A stretch of DNA of 64,000 nucleotides from NCBI GenBank assembly GCA_964500605.1, contig CAZCOS010000003.1, positions 1 through 64,000 on the forward strand, given 5' to 3'. This DNA is from Sterolibacterium sp964500605. GTDB lineage: Bacteria; Pseudomonadota; Gammaproteobacteria; Burkholderiales; Rhodocyclaceae. The position numbers were made by a program, and so were the translations under genes. The notes beneath the pieces are model-generated. The model worked only from the letters and a program-made list of their open reading frames with translations. It made no database searches and had not been told where the DNA came from. Position 1 is the first letter of the stretch. Every line of letters begins with the position of its first letter. Of this stretch, positions 17,748 to 27,159 are shown piece after piece.

Positions 17748-18704
17748 ATGGCCCAGAAAAAATCCGTTCTCGTCACAGGTGCTTTTGGCCGTCTTGGCCA
17801 GATGGTGCTGGCCGAACTCAAACAACGTGGCTACCGCGTTGTGGCGATGGATCTCGACAACCCTGTTAATCGCAAAGCCGCTGGCAAACTGACAACCCAT
17901 TACGACGAGGTGCTTTGGTCGGACCTGCGCAAGGCGGATTTCAACCCACTGCTTTCTGGCCTCAGTGCGGTCGTGCATCTTGGGGCCATCCTTCCTCCAC
18001 TCACCGAAACAGCCGCCACGCTGGCTCATGACGTCAATGTCAAAGCCACCTTTCGCCTGATCGATGCCATCGAAAACTGCGCCGAAAAGCCCCTGCTGGT
18101 TTATCCCTCCTCCGTCACGGTTTTCGGCTACCCCGAGCCGATGACCCGGCAGATGCGCAGCGATGATCCCGTTGCCCCCAGCGACAACTACACTCGCCAC
18201 AAAGTCGAGATCGAACAAAGGCTGGCGGAGAGCCACATTCCCTGGTGTGTTCTGCGCGTTGGCGTATCGGTCGATTCACGCACGCTGGGGGCCGATCTGG
18301 TCACCTTGCGGCAACTGTTCAACGTTCGTCCGGATAATCCGCTTGAATATGTTCATCCTTGCGACGTTGCCACCGCCGTGGCCAACAGCCTCGACAACCC
18401 GCGTGCCATCGGCCGCATCCTGCTGCTGGGCGGTGGTGGGGATTGTCAAGTCACCCAGCACCAATTTCTCAGCACGGCCCTCAACGCGCTCGGTGTCGAT
18501 CTACCCCAAAACATGTTCGGGCGTGAGCGGTTCTACACCTCCTGGATGGACACCACCGAATCCCAGGACATCCTGAAATTCCAGAATCACCGATTCAGTG
18601 ATTATCAGACCGACATGCAAAAACGCCTGGGGAGTTTGCGTTGGATCCTGTCGCCGCTCTCGCCTCTCGTCATCTGGACAATGCGCAAAATCCTGAAAGG
18701 TTAA
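17748..18704 (+). CDS. NAD(P)-dependent epimerase/dehydratase (extended SDR)
   Basis: This 318-residue extended short-chain dehydrogenase has the nucleotide motif TGAFGRLGQ at the N-terminus and the catalytic Tyr-Lys pair in YTRHK (about residue 148). The domain is the size of sugar-nucleotide epimerases. The ATG at 17748 has an AGGA ribosome site. It is 16 bases after uvrD, so it may share its transcript. The substrate cannot be told. Confidence 0.8.
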   Translation: MAQKKSVLVTGAFGRLGQMVLAELKQRGYRVVAMDLDNPVNRKAAGKLTTHYDEVLWSDLRKADFNPLLSGLSAVVHLGAILPPLTETAATLAHDVNVKATFRLIDAIENCAEKPLLVYPSSVTVFGYPEPMTRQMRSDDPVAPSDNYTRHKVEIEQRLAESHIPWCVLRVGVSVDSRTLGADLVTLRQLFNVRPDNPLEYVHPCDVATAVANSLDNPRAIGRILLLGGGGDCQVTQHQFLSTALNALGVDLPQNMFGRERFYTSWMDTTESQDILKFQNHRFSDYQTDMQKRLGSLRWILSPLSPLVIWTMRKILKG

Positions 18705-18731
18705 GGAAGGGCCCAGAAGAAAGAAAAGGGA

Positions 18732-19547
18732 TCAACCCCGCTGGCGGGCCGCCGTCTTCGCGGTTTTGCTTCCAGCCTTCTTGCCAGCCTCGAGCGTATC
18801 GAAAAGAGCCACAAACTCCTGCGTCAGTTTGTGGCGGGGGTCCAGGTGAATCATGGGCTTTGATTGCTGGTGCGACTCCTTTATTTTTACCGAAGAAGAC
18901 AACATGGTGTCCAGCACAGGCAAATCTTCAGCGCGCAAGGCTTCGACCAACTGTTGCGGCAAGCTGGCGCGAGACTGGAACTGATTGATGATGATGCCCT
19001 CGACCTGCAGGGCATCGTTATGGTCCGCACGGATTTCTGCAACATTATCGAGCAGCGCATAAAGGGCACGCCGGGCAAATTCATCGCAATCAAAGGGAAT
19101 CAGGCAGCGATCCGCAGCAATCAAGGCTGATCGGGTATAAAAATGCAGGGCAGGTGGCGTATCGATCCAGATCTGATCGTAGCCCTCTAGCGCATCCAGT
19201 GCCTCGCGCAGTTTGTAAATCTTGTAACGCGATTCCAGCTTGGCTTGAAGCTCTTCCAGTGATGCATGGGAAGGCAGGACGGACAGATTTTCAAACGGCG
19301 TCGACACGATGAATTCCTCCGTCGTCCGTGGACGCAGCTTGAGGCTGAGCATCTGGTCAAAAAACTCCGTGGCACTGACTTCTAGCTCATCGGCTTGGTC
19401 CCCGAGCAGATAACGGGTCGAATTCGCCTGCGGATCGAGATCGATCACCAGCGTCTTCAAGCCTTGCGAAGCCCCAACCGCAGCAAGATTGCAGGTGATG
19501 GAGCTCTTGCCCACCCCGCCCTTCTGGTTGAAAACGACCCGACGCAT
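18732..19547 (-). CDS. ParA-family ATPase (second, canonical)
   Basis: This 271-residue ATPase has the deviant Walker A motif QKGGVGKSS near the N-terminus, Walker A' DLDPQANST and the switch IWIDTPPA. The tail is strongly basic (KKAGSKTAKTAARQRG), suitable for non-specific DNA binding. No parB lies next to it. In length and motifs it is closer to classic ParA/Soj than the gene at 13764. It is convergent with the epimerase gene, 27 bases away. Confidence 0.87.
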   Translation of the reverse strand: MRRVVFNQKGGVGKSSITCNLAAVGASQGLKTLVIDLDPQANSTRYLLGDQADELEVSATEFFDQMLSLKLRPRTTEEFIVSTPFENLSVLPSHASLEELQAKLESRYKIYKLREALDALEGYDQIWIDTPPALHFYTRSALIAADRCLIPFDCDEFARRALYALLDNVAEIRADHNDALQVEGIIINQFQSRASLPQQLVEALRAEDLPVLDTMLSSSVKIKESHQQSKPMIHLDPRHKLTQEFVALFDTLEAGKKAGSKTAKTAARQRG

Positions 19548-19764
19548 GGTTCCACCTCAAGTTAAGTTAACCGACGCATTCTGCCACAGTCATTCTGAAT
19601 TTTCGAGAACGCATCCTCGATTGTCGTCGCTATGGCCGGCGAGTCAGGAGATGACTATCGGGTATTTCCAGCCCAACCTCCTTTCGCGCGGAAAGCTACG
19701 CAAGATTTTGTGAGAAAATCCGTCGAACCGACCTCGCCTCGCGCAGTGAAACAACGGGAAATTC

Positions 19765-20595
19765 ATGAAAGTTGCCTCCCTTTTCAGCCAGGAAAATCTG
19801 CTACCTACGGCACCCAAGGTCGTGCAGGAGCTTATTGAAAGCTTCAGCAAGGACGATCTGACCATCGAAGAGCTATCGGACCGCATCGCGCTGGATCCGG
19901 TGCTCAGTGCCAACCTGTTGCGCCTGGCCAATTCCGCTTATTACCGCTCCTCCCGACAGATCGGCAGCGTGGAGGCTGCGGTTACCATGCTGGGATTCGT
20001 GACGGTCCGCACCCTGGTCATCACCTGCAGTCTGGTTAGCCGCTTTAAGTCTGCGCAAGGGATCGATCTACGCCAGTTCTGGCGTTACAGCCTGACGACA
20101 GCGGTGGTTTGTCAATGGTTGGCCCGGCAATGCGGCGAAGACGAGGAAACAGCCTTCACGCTGGGGGTTATTCACGCCATTGGCGAATTGATGATGCACC
20201 TTGGCATTCCTGAAGAAGTCACCACACTGGGGAAGATCGTCCATTTTTATGCCGATACCCGCTTGCAAACTGAAAAAGATGTTTTTGGATTTCATTATCT
20301 GGAAGTCAGTGCAGAGCTTCTGGGTCGCTGGAAATTTCCGGATTCCTTGATTGCAGCCCTGCGAGCTTCTTCTCGACGTTTCGATCCTGAATCCTTTGAC
20401 CGCCTTGGTGCAATCCTTCATCTATCATCCGGAATTGCCCGTGCCAGCGAGCGCGACGGGAAATTTGAAGCCGGGCGTACTGCCCTGCCTGCTGCGGTAC
20501 TCACCTTGCTTAGTTTGACCGCAGAGGCCCTGTCCCTGGAAATGCCGTCCCTGGACGAGCTTCGTGGCGGGCTTGAAAATCTCCTTCCCTATTGA
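19765..20595 (+). CDS. HDOD-domain signalling protein
   Basis: This 276-residue protein is mostly an HDOD domain, an HD-related output domain without the metal-binding HD residues. Typical segments are LPTAPKVVQEL near the N-terminus, then DPVLSANLLRLANSAYY, then AFTLGVIHAIGELMM. Such proteins connect two-component or c-di-GMP signalling to other outputs but have no known enzyme activity. No other domain is attached. The ATG at 19765 is the natural start. It stands alone between parA and dnaE. Confidence 0.85.
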   Translation: MKVASLFSQENLLPTAPKVVQELIESFSKDDLTIEELSDRIALDPVLSANLLRLANSAYYRSSRQIGSVEAAVTMLGFVTVRTLVITCSLVSRFKSAQGIDLRQFWRYSLTTAVVCQWLARQCGEDEETAFTLGVIHAIGELMMHLGIPEEVTTLGKIVHFYADTRLQTEKDVFGFHYLEVSAELLGRWKFPDSLIAALRASSRRFDPESFDRLGAILHLSSGIARASERDGKFEAGRTALPAAVLTLLSLTAEALSLEMPSLDELRGGLENLLPY

Positions 20596-20626
20596 TCCGG
20601 CACGAAGAAGGTTAAATCCTGTCTCT

Positions 20627-20670
20627 GAACTGCGGGTAGCAGTAAAGGCTGCCCTTACAGACGGCAGTTC
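20627..20670 (+). other. Nested inverted repeat between the HDOD gene and dnaE
   Basis: The outer arms GAACTGC / GCAGTTC (7 bp) enclose an inner GGGTAGC / GCTGCCC stem with a 7-base loop. It is a possible RNA structure in the dnaE leader. No T-run follows, so a simple intrinsic terminator is unlikely. Confidence 0.45.
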
Positions 20671-20783
20671 ATCCATCATCGCGCCGAATCCATAAGAAAA
20701 CGCTGAGTAAATCAGCGGTTCCCTAAGATAAACCCTCGCTCCGCCCGTATCCTGCCCAGTCCGGCAAGGTAGAATCCCCGACC

Positions 20784-23700
20784 ATGTCTGCACCGAAGTT
20801 TGTCCATCTCCGCCTGCACAGCGAATACTCCATCACAGACGGGATCGTCCGGCTGGATGCCGCAGTCAAGCAAGCCCTCAAGGAGGGTATGCCTGCTCTG
20901 GCTCTGACCGATCTGGGCAACCTATTCGGAATGGTCAAGTTTTACACGACGGCTCGTGGTGCCGGGCTCAAACCCATCATCGGCTGCGATGTCTGGGTTC
21001 AGTCCTCGGGCCACTCGACCCGTTCTTCGCTTGAGCTCGATGAATCACACCGCCTGTTGTTACTGGTTCGGAATCGCCAAGGCTATCTGCGTCTTTGTGA
21101 ACTACTCAGTGCAGCCTACCTGAGCGAACGCCAGCAGGGCCGCGCCCGAATCAGTTGGGATCAACTCTCTCGGGGGGATAACACCGGTTTGATTGCCCTT
21201 TCCGGTGCGCACACTGGAGAAATCGGGACTTTGCTGCTCGCCGAAAAATTCGAGCAGGCAGGCGAACGGGCCCGCGATTGGGCCGCTCTCTTTCCGGATA
21301 GTTTTTACATTGAAATCCAGCGGTATGGTCAGCCGCAGGCCGAAAATCTAATCTCCGCCAGCGTTGCACTCGCCGGGCAGCTCGGGCTACCGCTGGTCGC
21401 CACGCATCCGGTCCAGTTCATGCAGACGGACGATTTCAAGGCCCACGAGGCGCGTGTCTGTATTGCCGAAGGCTATACCCTGACTGACAAGCGTCGCCCT
21501 TGTGATTTCACCGAACAACAGTATTTCAAGTCACAGACCGAAATGCTGGAATTGTTTTCAGACCTACCGGAAGCCATTGAAAACACGGTTGAAATCGCAA
21601 AGCGTTGTAATCTGACCGTAGAACTGGGCAAAAGCCGTCTTCCACAATTTCCGATTCCGGACGGCCTCAGTGACGACGCTTACCTCGATCAACAGGCGCA
21701 CGAGGGCCTGGAACGCCGTTTGACCCAGCTTTTCCCTGACGAGACCCTTCGTGCTGCAAAGCGTCCGGAATATCTGGAGCGACTGGCTTTTGAAATCAAC
21801 ACCATCCAGCAGATGGGGTTTCCGGGTTACTTCCTGATCGTTGCTGACTTCATCAACTGGGCTAAACAAAACGATGTCCCCGTTGGGCCGGGACGTGGTT
21901 CGGGGGCGGGTTCGCTGGTGGCTTACGCCATTGGAATCACCGATCTCGACCCACTGGCTTACGACCTGCTTTTTGAACGCTTTCTGAATCCGGAACGGGT
22001 TTCGATGCCCGACTTCGATATCGACTTCTGCCAGGATGGCCGGGATCGGGTCATCGATTACGTCAAAAAGAAATACGGCGCACACGCGGTTTCACAGATC
22101 GCCACATTCGGAACCATGGCCACCAAGGCCGTGATTCGTGATGTGGGTCGGGTACTCGATCTGCCTTTCAATTTTGTCGACCAGTTTGCTAAGCTGATTC
22201 CGAACGAACTGGGTATCACGCTGGCCGATGCGCGGGAAAAGGAACCGGCCATCAATGCCCGCATCGAGCAGGAAGAAGAAATCCGGGAGTTGTGGAGTCT
22301 TGCCGAGCGGCTAGAGGGCCTGACACGCAATATCGGCATGCACGCCGGTGGGGTGTTGATCGCACCGGGCAAACTGACCGATTTCTGTCCGCTGTATTCG
22401 GCGCAAGGTGAAGTCGATGGTGTTGTGCAAAGCGTCGTCAGTCAATTCGATAAGGATGATGTTGAAAAGGCAGGGCTCGTCAAGTTTGACTTCCTAGGCC
22501 TGCGCACGCTAACTATCCTGAATGAGGCTATTTTTTGGGTCCGAAAACTGAACCCGGAGCTTGAGCATTTCCGGCTCGAAGACATCCCGCTGGATGACAA
22601 GCCCACTTATGCCCTCTTCGCTGCGGGAAATACCACGGCCGTTTTTCAGTCAGAGTCCAAGTCCGCCAAAGACCTTGAAAAGCGGCTCAAGGGAGATACG
22701 TTCGAAGATATCATCGCCTTGATGGCCTTGAATCGTCCGGGCCCGTTGGGTTCCGGCATGGTGGACGACTTCATCAACCGCAAGCATGGCCGGGCGAGAG
22801 CCGAATACTTCCATCCAGACCTTGAGCCGGTGCTCAAACCGACCTACGGTGTCATCGTCTATCAGGAACAGGTGATGCTCGTCGCCCAGGTGCTGGCGGG
22901 TTACACCTTGGGTGGCGCAGACATGTTGCGTCGCGCCATGGGTAAGAAAAAACCAGAGGAAATGGCCAAGCAACGCGCCATTTTCACGGAAGGCGCGGCC
23001 AAACGGGGCGTTGCAGAGAATCTGGCCACACAACTATTCGACCTGATGGAAAAGTTTGCCGAATACGGCTTCAACAAATCGCATTCGGCCGCTTATGCTT
23101 TGGTTGCTTTCCAGACCGCCTGGCTCAAACATTACCACCCGGCCGCGTTCATGGCAGCGACGATGTCTTCCGAAATGGCAGACACAGACAAGGTGATGCT
23201 CTTTTACCAGGATGCCCAGGCCAACGGCGTATCTTTCCTGCCGCCCGATATCAATGCCAGCGATATCCGTTTCGTCCCCATCAATGCCCGAACCATCCGT
23301 TATGGTCTCGGTGCGATCAAGGGAACGGGCGACGCCGCACTAGGGGCCATCCTCCGTGCACGCGCCAACGGCCCTTTTCTGGATCTTTTTGATTTTTGCC
23401 AACGGATCGACAAACGGGTCGCCAATCGCCGCGTCATCGAAGCCTTGATTCGCGCGGGCGCATTTGATCTGCTCGATATCGAGCCCCATACGGGAGATGC
23501 ACGAGCGCATCGCGCCCGTCTTCTGGCTTCGGTCGGGGTGGCACTTGAAGCAGCAGAACAGGCCGAACGCCATGCCCGTCAAAGCAGCCTATTTGGTGAT
23601 GAAACATCGAACGATGGAAAAAACCCGCACTACGTCGAAGCCGCACGATGGAGCGAGCGAGAGCATCTTCTTAATGAGAAACAAGCACTTGGTTTCTTTA

Positions 23701-24290
23701 TTTCCGGTCATCCTTTTAATATCTACCGGGCTGAGCTTTCGACCTTTATCCGGAAATCGCTGGTGCAGCTTCAGCCTCAGCGTGAGCCAATTTTGCTTGC
23801 CGGGATCGTGGTTTCCGTCCGAACCCAGATGACACGCCGGGGGAAAATGGCCGTTGTCACGCTCGATGATGCAACCGCCCAAGTAGAACTCAGCGTTTTC
23901 AATGAACGTTTTGAATCCGATCGTTCAAAAATTCGTGTCGATGAATTACTGCTGGTCGAAGGCAAAGTGTCGGCAGATGATTTCAGCGGGGGACTGCGCG
24001 TTTCGGTCGATAAACTTTTAACACTCGGTGAAGCCCGCAGCCGCTTCGCAAAATCCCTGACGCTTGCGCTCAATGGCAAGGCCGATGCGCGTGAGCTGCA
24101 TCGTCTGTTGTCCCCCTATCGGGCTGCGGGGCAGGACGCATCCTGTCCGGTCCGTGTGTCTTATCAAAACCGCAGTGCCAGGGTTCAGCTCGGCCTGGCC
24201 GAAGCCTGGCGGGTTCGGCTTGATGATGAATTACTGACCTGCCTGCGCGATACCTTGTCGCCCGAAAATGTGAAGGTTCTTTATTCATGA
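20784..24290 (+). CDS. dnaE: DNA polymerase III alpha subunit
   Basis: This 1168-residue replicative polymerase subunit starts with a PHP domain of the inactive proteobacterial kind (VHLRLHSEYSITDG). The catalytic aspartates lie in PDFDIDF (about residues 409-415), with the third in VKFDFLGLRT (about 567). The C-terminus has the helix-hairpin-helix and OB domain that contacts the clamp and tau. Length matches E. coli DnaE (1160). The stop overlaps the wbuC ATG by four bases. Confidence 0.98.
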   Translation: MSAPKFVHLRLHSEYSITDGIVRLDAAVKQALKEGMPALALTDLGNLFGMVKFYTTARGAGLKPIIGCDVWVQSSGHSTRSSLELDESHRLLLLVRNRQGYLRLCELLSAAYLSERQQGRARISWDQLSRGDNTGLIALSGAHTGEIGTLLLAEKFEQAGERARDWAALFPDSFYIEIQRYGQPQAENLISASVALAGQLGLPLVATHPVQFMQTDDFKAHEARVCIAEGYTLTDKRRPCDFTEQQYFKSQTEMLELFSDLPEAIENTVEIAKRCNLTVELGKSRLPQFPIPDGLSDDAYLDQQAHEGLERRLTQLFPDETLRAAKRPEYLERLAFEINTIQQMGFPGYFLIVADFINWAKQNDVPVGPGRGSGAGSLVAYAIGITDLDPLAYDLLFERFLNPERVSMPDFDIDFCQDGRDRVIDYVKKKYGAHAVSQIATFGTMATKAVIRDVGRVLDLPFNFVDQFAKLIPNELGITLADAREKEPAINARIEQEEEIRELWSLAERLEGLTRNIGMHAGGVLIAPGKLTDFCPLYSAQGEVDGVVQSVVSQFDKDDVEKAGLVKFDFLGLRTLTILNEAIFWVRKLNPELEHFRLEDIPLDDKPTYALFAAGNTTAVFQSESKSAKDLEKRLKGDTFEDIIALMALNRPGPLGSGMVDDFINRKHGRARAEYFHPDLEPVLKPTYGVIVYQEQVMLVAQVLAGYTLGGADMLRRAMGKKKPEEMAKQRAIFTEGAAKRGVAENLATQLFDLMEKFAEYGFNKSHSAAYALVAFQTAWLKHYHPAAFMAATMSSEMADTDKVMLFYQDAQANGVSFLPPDINASDIRFVPINARTIRYGLGAIKGTGDAALGAILRARANGPFLDLFDFCQRIDKRVANRRVIEALIRAGAFDLLDIEPHTGDARAHRARLLASVGVALEAAEQAERHARQSSLFGDETSNDGKNPHYVEAARWSEREHLLNEKQALGFFISGHPFNIYRAELSTFIRKSLVQLQPQREPILLAGIVVSVRTQMTRRGKMAVVTLDDATAQVELSVFNERFESDRSKIRVDELLLVEGKVSADDFSGGLRVSVDKLLTLGEARSRFAKSLTLALNGKADARELHRLLSPYRAAGQDASCPVRVSYQNRSARVQLGLAEAWRVRLDDELLTCLRDTLSPENVKVLYS

Positions 24291-24778
24291 CCACACCGAA
24301 TACGCCTCCCCTGCCCCGCCTGATCGACGACGGATTGCTTGATGCCACCGTGCTTGCCGCGCGCAACAGCCCACGGCGACGGAAAAATCACAACTTTCAC
24401 CCTTCAGACGAATTTCCTTCGCACCGTCTACTCAACGCCATTGAACCCGATTCCTACATCGCACCTCACCGGCATCTTGATCAAAACAAGGATGAAACCA
24501 TGCTGGTGCTTCGGGGCTGCCTCGGCTTGCTCGTTTTCAACGACGAAGGAGAGGTCATTCAGGCGATCGCGCTGAAAGCAGGCGGGAAAACGATGGGTGT
24601 GGATATACCGCACGGGTGCTGGCACACGGTTCTGGCTCTGGAGAGTGGAACCATTTTCCTGGAAGCCAAGGCGGGGCCTTATCTTGCGCTCGATGAAGCA
24701 GAGCGAGCGCACTGGGCCCCACAAGAAAATGAGGCCAACGCACAAGCCACTCTGGCGAAATGGCAGGCCTTATTCTGA
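24287..24778 (+). CDS. WbuC-family cupin-fold metalloprotein
   Basis: This 163-residue small cupin resembles the WbuC family found in O-antigen clusters. The metal-type cupin motif is PHRHLDQNKDETMLVLRG, with a later His in IPHGCWHTV. The ATGA overlap with dnaE couples it to the polymerase gene. Its 3' end overlaps the convergent diguanylate cyclase gene by nine bases. No function is established for the family. Confidence 0.78.
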   Translation: MTTPNTPPLPRLIDDGLLDATVLAARNSPRRRKNHNFHPSDEFPSHRLLNAIEPDSYIAPHRHLDQNKDETMLVLRGCLGLLVFNDEGEVIQAIALKAGGKTMGVDIPHGCWHTVLALESGTIFLEAKAGPYLALDEAERAHWAPQENEANAQATLAKWQALF

Positions 24779-25837
24779 AATGGACGCGGTGGATGGTGAT
24801 AGGGAAAAGCTGACTTCTTCAGCAGTGACCCGGTTCCGGCCTTCGGTCTTGGATATGTAAAGAGCCGCATCTGCGGCTGCAATCAGCCGGGCTGGATCAC
24901 CCGTGCGCGTAGGAATGGCACAGGATAAGCCCACGCTGATCGTCACAAAATCCCCCGCTGTTGAACGCGGATGCCGCAACCCCAGGCCGACCACTGCCGC
25001 CCGCATACGTTCAGCCACGACCATGGCCCCTTCCAGAGGGGTTGCCGGAAGAATGACCGCAAATTCTTCTCCACCATAACGAGCTACGAGATCGCTGACC
25101 CGTAAACGATGCTCGTCCGCCATGGCCCCAGCCACGAATTGCAAACAGGCATCACCGCCCTGGTGGCCAAATGTGTCGTTGTAATGTTTGAAGTGATCCA
25201 CATCGATCATCAAAAGCGATAAGGGCGTTGCTTCGCGTATGGATCGGCTCCATTCCTGCTTGAGCACTCTGTCAAACTGGCGACGATTGGCCAGCCCCGT
25301 CAAACCGTCACAGTTGGCAAGTTCTTGCAATTGAGCCTGCGCCTGCTGAAGTTTGACGATCAGTTCTTCCTGCGCGGTTTTTTCGTCATCGAGCTGGTCA
25401 ATCGCCTGAACGAGCTTTTTTTGGTAGATCGCAATATCGGTTGCATCGACGACGGAAATACAAACCTGTTCAACCGCGTTATCCTCGTTCCTGATGGGCA
25501 GAAAGGTGCAATTCTGCTGCATCGCATCAACCCCGCCGGTAATGGGGCGGTTATGGTGAAAACGAAACAGGTAGGGGCGTTGTTCCCAGGAAGTGAAAGC
25601 GTAGTTTTTCAGGACGAAAACACTGCGAATCTTCTTTTCCAGCCACTTGGCCGGAAGCTCCGGAAAACATTCGAAAAGATTGCGCCCGACAACTTCTTCA
25701 GCAGGACGCCCGCTGTAGGTTGCCATGAACTGGTTCCACAGCGTGATTCGCATTTCGCTATCCACCACCAGCAAGCCTATTTCCAGTCGATCGACCAGAA
25801 AATCCAGTGCTGGAGGAGGAATGGCAGATGCAGTCAT
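24770..25837 (-). CDS. PAS-GGDEF diguanylate cyclase
   Basis: This 355-residue cytoplasmic enzyme should make c-di-GMP from two GTP. A PAS domain fills about residues 8-125, followed by a helical linker, then a GGDEF domain with an intact active site RYGGEEFAVIL (about 252-262). The product-inhibition I-site RVSD sits five residues before GGEEF, so feedback control is likely. It is the third gene of the receiver-CheC-cyclase operon. Its ATG overlaps the CheC stop by one base (TGATG). Confidence 0.92.
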   Translation of the reverse strand: MTASAIPPPALDFLVDRLEIGLLVVDSEMRITLWNQFMATYSGRPAEEVVGRNLFECFPELPAKWLEKKIRSVFVLKNYAFTSWEQRPYLFRFHHNRPITGGVDAMQQNCTFLPIRNEDNAVEQVCISVVDATDIAIYQKKLVQAIDQLDDEKTAQEELIVKLQQAQAQLQELANCDGLTGLANRRQFDRVLKQEWSRSIREATPLSLLMIDVDHFKHYNDTFGHQGGDACLQFVAGAMADEHRLRVSDLVARYGGEEFAVILPATPLEGAMVVAERMRAAVVGLGLRHPRSTAGDFVTISVGLSCAIPTRTGDPARLIAAADAALYISKTEGRNRVTAEEVSFSLSPSTASISE

Positions 25838-26439
25838 CAGTAATTCTCAAGGAAGCGGTCGAGTGCAGCGGTCAAGGACTGGATTTCTTCCTCGGTCATA
25901 AGGATCAGCAGGTGACAAGCGAAGTTGCGCTTTTCAAGGCTGAAATTGACTTCGACCAGCAAGGCATTGTTCCAGTTGGCCCGGTTGTCTGCGAGAAGGT
26001 TTTCGATCGGTACGCGATCCGCCATCAGTGAAGGCGGTGAAAAACTCATCTTTTCCTGTAGCTGGTCACCGATCCCGGCCAGACAAGCCCCTACGAGGAT
26101 ATTGGTGATATCGAGAAGGAGTTCGAGTTCTGCGGCACGATCAAGATCATTTTCATAACCCATCAGATCGGCCAGATCGTTACAACGCTGCTCGCCAAAC
26201 ACAACCAGGGCTTCGCCACGTATGCCGCTATGAAAAGCCTGACGAACGGCTGAGACCTGGTTCTCACCCACGGCCCCACGCAAGGAAGCCGCTACGTCAT
26301 TCTGGGTCAAAAACAGGATGCGTGGGATCGAAAGACAAACAAAGTGATCGAGTACCTCCGCAATGGATGCACCCGCCTGGCCCATGCCGATATTGGCAAT
26401 TTCTTGCAAGGCCTCTTTTTGGTCATTGGTTAGGAGCAT
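25837..26439 (-). CDS. CheC-like chemotaxis phosphatase
   Basis: This 200-residue protein belongs to the CheC/CheX family that dephosphorylates receiver Asp-phosphate. Two phosphatase motifs are recognisable. The first has E13 and N16 with Pro exactly 23 residues later (P39). The second has D110 and N113 with P136 at the same spacing, with Asp replacing the usual Glu. Two motifs favour CheC over CheX. It lies two bases after a stand-alone receiver, its likely substrate, and one base overlaps the diguanylate cyclase. No chemoreceptor or CheA is in the window. Confidence 0.83.
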   Translation of the reverse strand: MLLTNDQKEALQEIANIGMGQAGASIAEVLDHFVCLSIPRILFLTQNDVAASLRGAVGENQVSAVRQAFHSGIRGEALVVFGEQRCNDLADLMGYENDLDRAAELELLLDITNILVGACLAGIGDQLQEKMSFSPPSLMADRVPIENLLADNRANWNNALLVEVNFSLEKRNFACHLLILMTEEEIQSLTAALDRFLENY

Positions 26440-26441
26440 AT

Positions 26442-26810
26442 TCAGACCACGATTCCGTATTTTTTCAGGACGGCCTCAATTTTTTGTGCGTCGACCGGCT
26501 TTTTGATAAAGGCAATGGCACCCATGCCCAAGACGCGTTCCTGTGCACGCGGCTGGATATCTGCAGAACAAACGATCACCAGGCAATTCAAATCCTCCTT
26601 GCGGAGTGTTTCAAGCACCTGATAACCGTCCATTTCTGGCATTGTCAGATCAAGAAACATGACATCGACCTTGCCTGCCCGATAGGCTTCGAGAGCCTCA
26701 AGGCCATTACTTGCCTGTGAAATTTCGATATCCCAGTTTGGCGGCAAGGAGCGAATCAGCATCTTGCGCGCCATGGGAGAGTCATCAACAACAAGAACGG
26801 AAACTGTCAT
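26442..26810 (-). CDS. Stand-alone response-regulator receiver (CheY-like)
   Basis: This 122-residue single-domain receiver has the acidic pair VVDDS, phosphoacceptor Asp in MFLDLTMPEMDG (about residue 54), and Lys in FIKKPVD. It has no output domain, so it should act through protein contact, most simply with the CheC-like and GGDEF proteins that follow. I take the ATG at 26810, where the receiver begins. It is the first gene of the three-gene operon. Confidence 0.9.
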   Translation of the reverse strand: MTVSVLVVDDSPMARKMLIRSLPPNWDIEISQASNGLEALEAYRAGKVDVMFLDLTMPEMDGYQVLETLRKEDLNCLVIVCSADIQPRAQERVLGMGAIAFIKKPVDAQKIEAVLKKYGIVV

Positions 26811-27159
26811 GGGTGTGATATTCAAATGATCAAAAACAGGATTGCACCGTAAGCAGGGATACGCCAAGAATACGCACCCTAACTGTGTTGATTCTACCTT
26901 GTCCGAACAGGTTGAGAAACGCGCGCAAGATTACGTGGTTTATTCCACTCTTGCAACGTAAAAATGACATCATGGAGAAATGACGAAAGAGCCAGAATCT
27001 CCTGGCATTTTCTGGATAAAAATCAGGACAACATCCCCACAATTCTCAAGGGTTGCAGAAAATCGCCGTTCTCGTTCTTCAAGAACAATCAGGAATCCGA
27101 AGAAGTACACAAAATTGGGCGATACCGGGTTACTGCAGAACGTATCGAATCGTGTCGGA
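26811..27159. other. Intergenic region upstream of the receiver operon, no gene seen
   Basis: No credible gene is visible in these 349 bases. They hold the promoter side of the receiver-CheC-cyclase operon and the 3' side of the nnrS operon. The only clear structure is the tandem 11-bp repeat at 26854-26875. Confidence 0.5.
26854..26875 (-). promoter_or_regulatory. Tandem 11-bp direct repeat upstream of the receiver gene
   Basis: CAGGGATACGC followed directly by CAAGAATACGC, 44 bases upstream of the ATG. The units match those at 10355-10376, so this may be a shared regulator site. A TAGAAT -10-like box lies further upstream on the minus strand. Confidence 0.4.
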
